From CBDANO01 sp965197665 (GTDB taxonomy: Bacteria; Chloroflexota; Dehalococcoidia; Lucifugimonadales; UBA3495), in contig CBDANO010000002.1 of NCBI GenBank assembly GCA_965197665.1, forward strand, positions 246,396-310,395: a stretch of DNA of 64,000 nucleotides. The letters are read 5' to 3'. Shown one piece after another: positions 35,997-44,544 of this stretch. The position numbers and the translations under genes are program-made. The notes under the pieces were generated by a model that was not told where the DNA came from, made no database searches, and was given only the letters and a program-made list of their open reading frames with translations. Position 1 is the stretch's first letter; each line of letters opens with the position of its first letter.

Positions 35997-37130
35997 CTAG
36001 TTTTGGATGAAGTCGAACTGCTCGAACCGGCCGTTTACTATGGGCACGGGGTCCAGACCGAGCCACTGGTCCAGTATGCTCGAATAGGTACCGCGGAAGT
36101 CATTGTTGAAGTGGAGGTCGCCCGCTGACTGGTCCTCTTCTTTCAGGGAAGGATACTCTCCGTAGAACCCTCCCTTCACCGCGCCGCCGATGATGAAGGC
36201 CACTCCGCCGGAGCCGTGATCGGTGCCCGACCCGTTGTCTCGAATCCGACGGCCGAACTCCGAGAAGACCAGGACCACGGCGTCATTTTCGCGGCCGTGC
36301 TCCTCCAGGTCGTCCATGAAGTCGCCTATGGCCGCGGATACGTCGCTGATCTTCCTAGCGTGCCAGACCAATTCTTCAGCGTGGGTGTCGAAGCTCCCGT
36401 GGTCGGTGTAGAAGATCTTGGAGCCGAAATCAGCCAGCAGCACTTGGGCCACGCTCTTGAGACTCTGGGCTATGGGGGTGGCGGCGTACTCCACCGAGGA
36501 CGAGTACTTGTCCGGAGCGGTCCGCAGGATGTCGGCGCCGTTCATAGCATCGGTCCCGGTCTGACTCAAGAGTTGAGCTACGGGGTCTCTACCCGCCGCG
36601 CCGCCGTACATCATGCTAAAAGCGGCCAGAAGCTGCCGCCGTTTCTCCTCTTCCTTGGCGTTGGGGAACAGCCCGTAGGTCTCCAGGTTGCTGACCGACG
36701 CTACCGGAACTCCCTGGCAGGCTAGGGCCCTGGGCAGGCCCCGGCCGAAGTTGACCCCCGTCAGCACGTTTTCGGCCTGTGGGTCCAAGTCCCTGATGGC
36801 GCGGCCAAGCCACCCGTCGGGAGCGACCTTGGCCGGCTCCGCGGTGTGCCAGATGTCGATGGACCGGAAATGGGAGCGGTTGGGATTGGGGTACCCGATA
36901 CCGTTGATTATGGCGACCTTGCCCTCGTCCCAAAGTTGCTTTATCGGTCCCATACCGGGATGAAAAGCCAACTCATCGTTTATGGGGAGGACTTCGTCCT
37001 GGGAGACCCTTACGTTGGGGCGTTGATCGTAGTACAAGCCATTACTGTAGGGGACTACGGTATTTAGGGGATCGTTTCCGCCGGAAAGCTGGACTACCAC
37101 CACCGTCCGGTCGTTCTTGGTAGAAGTCAT
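35997..37130 (-). CDS. DUF1501 family protein
   Basis: A 377-residue protein starting at ATG 37130 behind TAAGGAGATACTTC. It has the DUF1501 pattern: VVVQLSGGNDPLNTVVPY near the start, LAFHPGMGPIKQLWDEGKVAIINGIGYPNPNRSHFRS, DHGSFDTHAEE and VLVFSEFGRRIRDNGSGTDHGSGG. These are the metal-binding residues of an alkaline-phosphatase/sulfatase-like fold. The usual twin-arginine signal of DUF1501 proteins is absent. It is the last gene of a minus-strand operon with an NHL-repeat protein and a DUF1800 gene. DUF1501 and DUF1800 genes are regularly adjacent in bacteria, and their joint function is unknown. Confidence 0.92.
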   Translation of the reverse strand: MTSTKNDRTVVVVQLSGGNDPLNTVVPYSNGLYYDQRPNVRVSQDEVLPINDELAFHPGMGPIKQLWDEGKVAIINGIGYPNPNRSHFRSIDIWHTAEPAKVAPDGWLGRAIRDLDPQAENVLTGVNFGRGLPRALACQGVPVASVSNLETYGLFPNAKEEEKRRQLLAAFSMMYGGAAGRDPVAQLLSQTGTDAMNGADILRTAPDKYSSSVEYAATPIAQSLKSVAQVLLADFGSKIFYTDHGSFDTHAEELVWHARKISDVSAAIGDFMDDLEEHGRENDAVVLVFSEFGRRIRDNGSGTDHGSGGVAFIIGGAVKGGFYGEYPSLKEEDQSAGDLHFNNDFRGTYSSILDQWLGLDPVPIVNGRFEQFDFIQN

Positions 37131-37222
37131 GAAGTATCTCCTTACGGACCCATTTCTAGGCGCCTAACCCGCGAGCGGGACCCATTTGCTGGTATTAGCG
37201 GAGTAATTTCTCGGAACCGCTG

Positions 37223-38251
37223 CTACGCCCTCTCGTAGATCTGGATTCGGTGACGGTCCCTCTCGGTTACGCACACCTTGCCGTCGGCGGCGAGCTTCAC
37301 CGAAACCGGCGACCAAAACAGCTTTTCGATGTGCGACGACCTTTCGTGAGGGTCGTCGGTGAAGAAGTCAATGTCCGGCTCGAGGTCTGACTTGGCCCGG
37401 GCCGCCGCTTCCTCGGTGTTGGCTTTGAAGAAGTCTTGGGCCCAAGCGGAGAGAGTTGCTTCCCCCCTCAGAACTTGTACCAACTCTCCGTCAGCGTCAA
37501 GGACTTGGAGTCTTTCGTTGCCCCAGTCCGCCACGTAGATATAGCCTTCGCCGTCGACCGCGACACTGGAAGGGCGATAGAACTCGCCCTCGCTTCGGCC
37601 GGAAGTCCCGTACTTGCGGATGAACCCGCCGCCGGCGGTGAACCGTTGTATCCGGTCGTTGCCCCAGTCCGCCACGTACACCTCGCCCTTTGCGTCGACG
37701 GTCAACCCCCAAGGGAGATTGAACTGGCCGTCACCGGCCCCCGGCGAGCCGAAGCAGAGCAAGAACCGGCCGTCGCTGGTGAACTTCTGGACGCGGTGGT
37801 TCAGGTGGTCCGACACGTAGATATTGTCCTCGCTGTCGAAGGCAATACCCGCGGGGCCGGTCAGTTCACCTTCACCGGTCCCCGCCGCGCCCCAATTGGA
37901 CACGAACTTGCCCTGGGAATCGAATATGGTGATTCGATTGGTGAATTCATCGCTAACGTAGACTTGGCCGCGGCTATCCAGAGCGACAGCCGTCGGCGAC
38001 ACAAACTGGCCGTCGCCCTCGCCGAAGGAGCCCCAGTCACCGAAGTACTCGCTGTCCAGGTTGCACAGAGTGCCCCGTATTTGCCGGTATCCCTCCATGT
38101 CGACACCGCGGTTCGCTACCCAAAGCCGGCCGTCCCGGCCGATCCCGGTGTCGGAGGGGTAGGAAAAGCCCCGTCCTTCCATTACGCAAAGGCCGATTGT
38201 GTAGCTGTAGGTCAGGAATTTCCCTTTTTCCTTCGTAGCCGTAGAACTCAT
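37223..38251 (-). CDS. NHL-repeat beta-propeller protein
   Basis: The ATG at 38251 follows GATGGAGATACTGGG and is preferred to an upstream ATG without a site, giving 342 residues. From about residue 25 to 260 there are five to six NHL repeats of about 47 residues, with recurring patterns such as GEFYRPSSVAVDGEGYIYVADWGNERLQV and GQFNLPWGLTVDAKGEVYVADWGNDRIQR (each split here by one repeat unit). The last 80 residues leave the repeat pattern and end VKLAADGKVCVTERDRHRIQ. There is no signal peptide. It lies between the DUF1800 and DUF1501 genes and probably acts as a binding scaffold with them. Confidence 0.9.
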   Translation of the reverse strand: MSSTATKEKGKFLTYSYTIGLCVMEGRGFSYPSDTGIGRDGRLWVANRGVDMEGYRQIRGTLCNLDSEYFGDWGSFGEGDGQFVSPTAVALDSRGQVYVSDEFTNRITIFDSQGKFVSNWGAAGTGEGELTGPAGIAFDSEDNIYVSDHLNHRVQKFTSDGRFLLCFGSPGAGDGQFNLPWGLTVDAKGEVYVADWGNDRIQRFTAGGGFIRKYGTSGRSEGEFYRPSSVAVDGEGYIYVADWGNERLQVLDADGELVQVLRGEATLSAWAQDFFKANTEEAAARAKSDLEPDIDFFTDDPHERSSHIEKLFWSPVSVKLAADGKVCVTERDRHRIQIYERA

Positions 38252-38410
38252 CCCAGTATCTCCATCGACAGTGCGGACCGGCTGTTCGAATTGAGTGTTG
38301 GCGCCGAGCAAAGGTTAGCGATTGAGGCGCTGGCTCGATGCCGCCGCCCGGCCTTAAAGTCGTTTGGATTCCCGTTCACAAAGACAGTGGTCATATGCCG
38401 GCCCCCGGTC

Positions 38411-39851
38411 TCAAGCCCGTTGAAACTCCACCGAGGCGGCCGCCAATCCAAAAATCTCCGCAACTCTCCGTCTGGCCTCTTCATCGGCCGCATCCCCACT
38501 CACGGGAAGGACGCCGCCTTGGGACGCGAACTCGAGCAGGGCCGACCGGGTCTCTTCGGAAACGGATATCGACCCCATCTGGTCCAAGCAGCCGTCCACC
38601 AACTGATCCGGTGAGATAACGCCTGGGCCTCCGGCCATTATCTTGTTGGTCATTCCCCTAACGCCGGGGTGGTCCGCGTCGCCCAAGTGCTCGGTGGCGA
38701 AATTCAGCCGGTTGACCAAGGTTCCGGTGTCAATCCATTCGGTGCCTTGATGCCACCCCTCGACGCTGGGAGGGTTGAGCAGTTCTTGGCCCATGTACCC
38801 TATTTGCAGGGTCTGGTCCAAGATGTCCCGCTGGGGCGTGCGAAATTCGCCCGTGAGCCGAAGGACCCCCACCGCCAACTCCGTGGGACTCTTGACTTTG
38901 GCGTACCAGGACTTTTCGGAACGGAAGAAGTCGGCGTTGAAAAGGGTCCTCAGCATGGACCGGACGTCGAAATTGCTGTCGAAGTAGGTCTGAGTCAGCA
39001 GGTCTATAGCTTCGGGGTCCTGGGGCGGCTTGTAAGGCCATTGGGGCACCGGCGGTTCATCGGCTACGAAGAAGCTATAGAGGTGTCTGGAGATGAAGCG
39101 GGCGGTGGCGGGTTGGTGGCAAATGATGTCGATGATGTCCTCGCCGTCGAACCGGCCCCGCTGGCCGAGGAACTCTTTCTCCCCATCGTCGTGGTCTTCG
39201 GGGAGATACTGGTAATAATAGGGGATTCTTCCATAAGGCCAAATAGAATCCCGGAGGGTCCGCAAGGCCATGTATTCCGTATTGCCGATGGTGTGGCCGG
39301 TGAAGGCCCGGGCGCACTCTTTGATATCCTCCTCCGAATAGTTGCCGACTCCCATGGAGAAGAGCTCGAAGAAGTTCCCGTCCAAAGTTTTCGTTGATGG
39401 CGCCTTTGTGGTTGTCGTGATTATCCAGCCAATAGATCATGGCCGGGTCTTTGGACAGCTCGACCCACAAAGTTCGCAGGTCGCCCATGCCGTAAGCTCG
39501 GAACATTCGGATTTGGTCCATCAACGGCTTGCCTTGGGAGATCTTGTTGTATCCGGTAGCGAAGACGCAGTGCCAAAACAGGGCCATCTTTTCCTGTAGA
39601 GGCGCCGTGGTGGTTATCATCCGGTACAACCAGCTTGAACTGGGGTCGTCCCGACCGAGCATACCCGACTGATCGGCGTGGTACCGTCGCATCAGGTCGT
39701 CGGTCATAGCTCGCACGTTGGTTGGGTTAAGCAACTCTTCAACCGTTGCCTCGTATCCCTTGGCCGCGTATGTGTCGATCTCATCGCGCGTGGCGCCAAA
39801 TCCGGCTCGGCGGAGGAGGTGCGCTATTAGCGCAATATCTTTATTGCTCAT
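38411..39851 (-). pseudogene. DUF1800 family gene interrupted by a single-base frameshift
   Basis: The frame from ATG 39851 (ribosome-binding site GGAGAAAAGGAAAC) gives the DUF1800 start, with HLLRRAGFGATRDEIDTYAA, then MALFWHCVFATGYNKI and GAINENFGREL, and then leaves the family. The other frame continues exactly with ELFSMGVGNYSEEDIKECARAFTGH and runs to 38411. Removing one C near 39368 restores NENFGRELLELFSMGVGNY, the conserved family motif, and a 479-residue protein. The total of 1441 bases is one more than a multiple of three. Both halves are otherwise intact, so this is either a very recent mutation or a sequencing or assembly error. It is the first gene of the DUF1800/NHL/DUF1501 operon. 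Confidence 0.88.
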
Positions 39852-39915
39852 GTTTCCTTTTCTCCATCATCGGGAGACTAATACCGGAAGGGAAAGGGGT
39901 ACGCCTAATGCCTAA

Positions 39916-39944
39916 ATGATAACAATGGATACACACTCGGTCAA
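39916..39944 (-). promoter_or_regulatory. Promoter of the DUF1800/NHL/DUF1501 operon
   Basis: On the minus strand TTGACC (39944-39939) and TATCAT (39921-39916) are 17 bases apart, with TG-T in front of the -10 as an extended element. The start codon is about 65 bases downstream. Confidence 0.65.
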
Positions 39945-39957
39945 TCGGCAGCCGGCG

Positions 39958-41349
39958 TCACGCGTTGGGAGCCCTTAGGGTGTGCCAGGTGGTCGCCTGT
40001 TCATAGGCATGAGCGACCTTCAGCACCGTCTCATCTGCGCCGGGGCGGCCTCCGATCTGAAGGCCGATGGGCAGCCCTGAAGAATTGAAGCCGCAGGGTA
40101 GGGTGACGGCGGGCGCGTTGGACAGGTTATACATGGGGGTGTTGAGGAATGTAAGGTCCGCCGCCGCCTGGGCCTCGTAGCCCTCTATGCTCCGGGCGGT
40201 CCTTCCTGCGGTGGGCGACACCAGAACGTCGTACTTTTCCAGGGCGGCGTAGGTCTGGTTCCTCAACATGGTCCGCAGCTTTTGAGTCTTGTAGTAGGCC
40301 TGGGCCGGCAGGATACTGCCGGTTAGAAGGCCGATTCGATTGCCCCACCCGTAGTCCCGGATGCGTTCTTTGACCCATTCGTGCTGGTTCTGGGCCGGCT
40401 CCGTAATCAAGTGGACCAAGATCAGCAAGAAGTCGTGCTCGGCAAGGGGCACGGAGACTTCGTCCACCGACGCGCCCAGTTCTTCCAATACCGATACGGC
40501 TTTGACTACGGCTTCTTTGGTTTCCGGCTCGATTCCGGCGGCGTTGATCTTTTCTTGGATCACCCCCACCTTCATGCCTCGGATGTTCCCGTCGAGGGCC
40601 CGCCTGTAATCGGGTACCGGGACGTTCCAGGTATAGGGGTCCTTGGGGTCGTAGCCGGCGATGGCACCGAGGGTTATGGCGGCGTCCTCCACCGTTTTCG
40701 ACATGGGCCCCACGGTATCCATGGACCAGTTGCCCCGCATGCAGCCGTACCGGCTGGTCCTGCCCCAAGTGGCTTTGTAGCCAACGATGCCGCACCAGGA
40801 TGAGGGCCATCTTATGGAGCCTCCGGTGTCTTCGCCCAGGGAAGTGGCGCACAGGTGGGCAGCGGTAGCGGCCCCGGATCCGCTGCTGGAGCCGCCGGTC
40901 TGGGTGTCCAAGTCCCACGGATTTCTCGGAACGCTGTAACGCTGGGGAAGCCCGATGGCAAACTCGGTCATGTTGGTTTTGCCGATTATGACGGCCCCCG
41001 CTTTTTTCAAGTTGGCGATGGGGGTCGCGTCCTCGCTGGGAAAGAAGTCCTTCAAGATGAAGGAGCCGCCGGTGGTGCGGACGCCCTTGGTCCACAATTG
41101 GTCCTTGACGCCCACGGGGATCCCGTGCATCGGCCCCAAGTGATTGCCTTGCGTTATGGCTCGCTCCGCCTCCCGGGCGGCTTGGAGGGTTTCCTCGCGG
41201 CATACGGTCAGGTAGGCATTGAACTTGAAGTCCACGGCGTCGATGCGGTCCAGATAAGCCTCCGCCACCTCCACCGGGGATACCTCTTTCTTCTCAATTA
41301 ACTTCGATAGCTCAGTCGCGGACATATACGGAATGTCGATTCTATCCAT
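39958..41349 (-). CDS. Amidase signature family hydrolase, GatA-like pair member 1
   Basis: The ATG at 41349 has GGAGGGGAGATAGT upstream and is preferred over one 21 codons further. The 463-residue protein has Lys82 in VGVKDQLW, cis-Ser154 in TGGSSSGSG and nucleophile Ser178 in EDTGGSIRWP, the GatA-type spacing. It is too isolated to be the tRNA amidotransferase subunit: no gatB or gatC is adjacent. It is closely collinear with the amidase at 57016-58425 (MDRIDIPYMSATELSKLIEK against MNKADIPYLSTTELSRLIKR). Both have an N-acyl-D-amino-acid deacylase gene nearby. An amide of a modified amino acid is a plausible substrate. Confidence 0.93.
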   Translation of the reverse strand: MDRIDIPYMSATELSKLIEKKEVSPVEVAEAYLDRIDAVDFKFNAYLTVCREETLQAAREAERAITQGNHLGPMHGIPVGVKDQLWTKGVRTTGGSFILKDFFPSEDATPIANLKKAGAVIIGKTNMTEFAIGLPQRYSVPRNPWDLDTQTGGSSSGSGAATAAHLCATSLGEDTGGSIRWPSSWCGIVGYKATWGRTSRYGCMRGNWSMDTVGPMSKTVEDAAITLGAIAGYDPKDPYTWNVPVPDYRRALDGNIRGMKVGVIQEKINAAGIEPETKEAVVKAVSVLEELGASVDEVSVPLAEHDFLLILVHLITEPAQNQHEWVKERIRDYGWGNRIGLLTGSILPAQAYYKTQKLRTMLRNQTYAALEKYDVLVSPTAGRTARSIEGYEAQAAADLTFLNTPMYNLSNAPAVTLPCGFNSSGLPIGLQIGGRPGADETVLKVAHAYEQATTWHTLRAPNA

Positions 41350-41410
41350 ACTATCTCCCCTCCAAGCCGGTGCCCGACTTCGATCGACCCGCAGCTTGTG
41401 AATACCCGAC

Positions 41411-41431
41411 ATTATACATTCGGCCTAGGCC
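41411..41431 (-). promoter_or_regulatory. Candidate promoter of the amidase gene
   Basis: On the minus strand a perfect TATAAT (41416-41411) lies about 62 bases before the start codon, with TG directly in front. A 10-base palindrome, GGCCTAGGCC at 41422-41431, sits between -10 and -35. The -35 itself is poor. Confidence 0.4.
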
Positions 41432-41533
41432 AAGGGCACCCAAGAAGGCGGGCCGCGCCAAGAAATCTCCGGGCGTCTTGTTTCTCAGGCGGGAATTGGG
41501 GAGCCTATGCTCGCTCCCGTTCCTGGCAAGCAA

Positions 41534-41562
41534 TTGTCCCGGGGGGTGATTGAGGATATACT
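41534..41562 (+). promoter_or_regulatory. Promoter of the esterase gene
   Basis: TTGTCC at 41534-41539 and TATACT at 41557-41562 are 17 bases apart. The start of transcription would be near 41569, downstream of the ATG at 41550, which supports the start at 41604. Confidence 0.55.
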
Positions 41563-41603
41563 TCGGGCCAATCACCACCCGAAGAAAAGAGTGGAGGTTA
41601 CTG

Positions 41604-42500
41604 ATGGCCAGCCCAGAACTGGACAAAGTGATGAAGATATTCAGGACGGCAAAGGAGCAAGCGCAGTCGTTGACCAGCGTGGAAGAGTCCCGGGTCTGGT
41701 ATGAACAGTTGATGTCGGAATACAAAGCGGACGACGACATCATATTCGAGAGAGTGGGGGCCGGCGGTGTGTCGGCCGAATGGATATACGCCCCCAACGC
41801 GGCGGAGGACCGGGTGTTGCTGTACCTGCACGGCGGAGGGTATGTTATCGGCTCGATGAGAACGCACCGGGCCACTCTTTCTCGATTGTCTCAAGCGTCC
41901 GGTACCCGTGTCCTGGGACTGGAATACCGTCTGGCGCCGGAGAACCCCTTCCCCGCCGCTGTGGAGGATTCGGTGGCCGCCTACCGGTGGCTCCTATCCC
42001 AAGGCGTGAAACCGGGGAAGATCGCCATCGCCGGCGACTCCTGCGGCGGCGGGCTGACCATGGCTACTCTGGTGGCCTTGCGCTACTTGGGCGAGCCTCT
42101 CCCGGCCGCCGGAATCTCTCATTCGGGATGGACCGACCTAGCCCACACCGGGGAGAGCATGACCTCGAAGGTCGAGGAAGACCCCATCCTCGACCTTAAC
42201 GGTTTGGAGAATTTTGCGGCGGCTTACTTGGGAGACCGGGACCGCAGGACTCCCCTCGCCTCTCCTTACTACGCCGACCTGCACGGACTGCCGCCGCTGC
42301 TCATCCAGGTCGGCACTGCCGAAGTGCTGCTCGACGATTCGGTGAAGTTTGCCGAGCGGACCACGAAAGCCAGCGTAGACGCCACCCTTACGGTGTGGGA
42401 TGACATGCCCCATGTCTGGCAAGCCTTTGCGTCGTTTTTGCCGGAGGGCCAACAAGCCATTGAGGAATGCGGGGAGTTCATCCGCAAGCACATGGGGTGA
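41604..42500 (+). CDS. Alpha/beta hydrolase of the hormone-sensitive-lipase family
   Basis: A 298-residue esterase. It carries the family IV hallmarks: the oxyanion motif LHGGGYVIGS (75-84), EYRLAPENPFPAAVEDSVAAYRWL, and the nucleophile motif GDSCGGG with Ser146. The acid is expected in the PLLIQVGTAEVLLDDS region and the His in DDMPHVWQAF. The start at ATG 41604 follows GGAGGTTACTG and fits the promoter at 41534. It should hydrolyse short-chain carboxylic esters in the cytoplasm. It lies between two minus-strand amide hydrolases and converges with the second, with only 19 bases between stops. Confidence 0.92.
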   Translation: MASPELDKVMKIFRTAKEQAQSLTSVEESRVWYEQLMSEYKADDDIIFERVGAGGVSAEWIYAPNAAEDRVLLYLHGGGYVIGSMRTHRATLSRLSQASGTRVLGLEYRLAPENPFPAAVEDSVAAYRWLLSQGVKPGKIAIAGDSCGGGLTMATLVALRYLGEPLPAAGISHSGWTDLAHTGESMTSKVEEDPILDLNGLENFAAAYLGDRDRRTPLASPYYADLHGLPPLLIQVGTAEVLLDDSVKFAERTTKASVDATLTVWDDMPHVWQAFASFLPEGQQAIEECGEFIRKHMG

Positions 42501-42519
42501 AGCAAGCCCCGCGGTATGG

Positions 42520-44226
42520 CTACCCGACCATGTCGTAGCTGCGCAGCAGTTTCCCGGGCACGGTGCCGGTGCATTCATTCCCCTCGAAGGTGATCACTCC
42601 GTTGACTATGGTGTAACGCAGCCCGGTAGCTCTCTGGATGAGCCGGCGCTCTCCGCCGGGGAAGTCGGTTTCGAAGATCGGCTTGTCGTAGAGGAAGCCA
42701 AGCTCGTCCATGTTGTAGACCATGATGTCGGCCCAAGCCCCGGTCCGGAGTATCCCCCGGTCTTTGAAGTCGGCAAACCAAGCCGGGAAGGAGCTCATTT
42801 TCTGATGGGCTTGCTCCAGGGTCATGATCTGCCGGTCCCGGATCCAGTGGGTCAAGAAGTGGACGGGCCAGGTGCTGATGGTAAGGTACCGGGTGTGGGC
42901 CCCGCCGTCGGACACGGAAATATGGGAGTTGGGGCTCTTGATCGACTTCTCAATGGCGTCCTGGTTGCCAAAGGCGACCACGTGACTGAACTCGGTCTGA
43001 AGGTCTTCGTCCAGCGCAAGGTCCAGCATAGCGTCCAAGGGGTGTTTGTTTTCCAAGTCAGCGATCTGGGCGATGCTCATACCTTCATACTTGAAGTTCC
43101 GTTCTTGCGCAACCTGCAATACCTTGAAGCTGGTCCAGTCGGTCCGGTCATCGGCCATGGCGGCTTGGCTGGCCGATTTTTCCTCCAAGTCTTGCTTCAT
43201 GCCCGCCCGGACTTGGGGGTTGCGGAGCTTCGCGGCCCGTTCTTCGGGGGTGCCTACCAGGGGGTCCACCCAGTTGGGCATGTAATCGAACAGGTTGTAT
43301 TCGGCTAAGGTAAACTCGGCGTCTACCTCCATGCAGACCTCCTGAAGGACCACGGGCAAGCCTTCGGCCCGGGTCGACTCGAACCACTCGCTGCCGGCGG
43401 CGCTTCCTCCGTCCAGGTGCAGCGGCCGGCCGCTAACCCGCGTCATTTGGGTGAGCAGACGCCGCTGGGCGTCCAAGTCCTCTTCCGTATGGCCCAAGCC
43501 AATAGTCCAGCCGATATGGCCCACCCCGAACTGTCCCATTATTTCCGCCATCGCCAGGAACTCTTCATTTGAGGCCACGTGGCTAGGTAGGAAACTGCCA
43601 TCCTCCGGGCGGTCTTCCATGTTCTTGTCGAAGGAAATTCCAAAAGCCCCGGCTTTCATTCCGTCGTGCATGATTTGCTTCATCAGGTTCAATTCCGCCT
43701 CGGTCACCGTGGTCCTTTCCCGGGCCGGAATCATGCCCAGCACGTAGCCGCGTACCGGTGAGAACGGGACCAACGCGCCCACGTTGACTCCCAACCCCTG
43801 GTTGTCCAGACTGTGGAGGTACTCGGGGAATGTTTCCCAGTCCCAGCGCATACCCAACCGCATCGATTCCAAGGGTATGGCTTCAATGCGGTTCATCATC
43901 CGCATGTTCAGGTCCCGGTCTTTCGGCCTGGTTGGCGCGAATCCAAAGCCGCACTGACCGATGGTGAGGGAGGTGACGCCGAACCACCCCGACAGCGAGC
44001 AGTAAGGGTCCCAATTTACTTGAGCGTCGTAGTGGGTGTGCAGGTCTATGGCGCCCGGGGCAACGACGCACCCCGTGGCGTCGATCTCTTCGGCGCCCCC
44101 GGCGCTAATCCGGCCGCTGATTTTCGCCACCCGTCCATCCTTGACCGCTAGGTCGGCTTTGTAACGTGGGATGCCGGTGCCGTCGATTATGGTCCCGTTT
44201 CGAATGACCAAGTCATACTCAGACAT
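42520..44226 (-). CDS. N-acyl-D-amino-acid deacylase-like amidohydrolase, pair member 1
   Basis: The ATG at 44226 follows GAGGAGGCGCCACG, giving 568 residues starting MSEYDLVIRNGTIIDGTG. Metal-site features of D-aminoacylases are present: DLHTHYDAQ, the conserved Cys in IGQCGFGFAPTRP, and later VSDGGAHTRY, with GAWADIMVYN at the end. The protein is longer than classical D-aminoacylases (about 480). It is collinear with the gene at 58934-60628 over the whole length. It should remove acyl groups from D-amino acids or cleave a related N-acyl compound. An amidase of the GatA-like pair and an esterase are next to it. Confidence 0.92.
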   Translation of the reverse strand: MSEYDLVIRNGTIIDGTGIPRYKADLAVKDGRVAKISGRISAGGAEEIDATGCVVAPGAIDLHTHYDAQVNWDPYCSLSGWFGVTSLTIGQCGFGFAPTRPKDRDLNMRMMNRIEAIPLESMRLGMRWDWETFPEYLHSLDNQGLGVNVGALVPFSPVRGYVLGMIPARERTTVTEAELNLMKQIMHDGMKAGAFGISFDKNMEDRPEDGSFLPSHVASNEEFLAMAEIMGQFGVGHIGWTIGLGHTEEDLDAQRRLLTQMTRVSGRPLHLDGGSAAGSEWFESTRAEGLPVVLQEVCMEVDAEFTLAEYNLFDYMPNWVDPLVGTPEERAAKLRNPQVRAGMKQDLEEKSASQAAMADDRTDWTSFKVLQVAQERNFKYEGMSIAQIADLENKHPLDAMLDLALDEDLQTEFSHVVAFGNQDAIEKSIKSPNSHISVSDGGAHTRYLTISTWPVHFLTHWIRDRQIMTLEQAHQKMSSFPAWFADFKDRGILRTGAWADIMVYNMDELGFLYDKPIFETDFPGGERRLIQRATGLRYTIVNGVITFEGNECTGTVPGKLLRSYDMVG

Positions 44227-44380
44227 CGTGGCGCCTCCTCGTTTTTGAGTAAACGGCCAACCCACGCCGTAGAACCCGCCTTTTAGAGGCCGTAACAGCA
44301 CCAGATTACTCTCCGGCCCGTTTTCCCGCAACCCTTGGGCGTCCGCGAGCAATAGCAGCGCCGGAAGCGCCTGCCAGTGT

Positions 44381-44410
44381 TTGACAGTCTTGGGCGGACG
44401 GCACTAAACT
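44381..44410 (+). promoter_or_regulatory. Promoter of the ACMSD-type amidohydrolase at 44545
   Basis: A consensus TTGACA at 44381-44386 and TAAACT at 44405-44410 are 18 bases apart, in the 318-base gap between divergent genes. The leader is about 130 bases. Nothing else was identified in the gap. Confidence 0.6.
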
Positions 44411-44544
44411 TTGGAGAAATACGGACACACGCTCACTCGGCCCGCGGGCGGGCGGAGACGGGGAAGGTCAGCCGGGGGACTCCCAGCGGCTATGATCGAC
44501 TCCGAGTGGTCCGAAGCACACAGTTACACCTACGAGGTTTAGTA

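Noticed and set aside
39362..39372. Programmed frameshift site in the DUF1800 gene as the first explanation
   Set aside because: No classical slippery heptamer or downstream structure was found; an assembly error or mutation is simpler.
39958..41349. GatA subunit of the tRNA amidotransferase
   Set aside because: No gatB or gatC neighbour, and a close paralogue is in the same window; a catabolic amidase is more likely.
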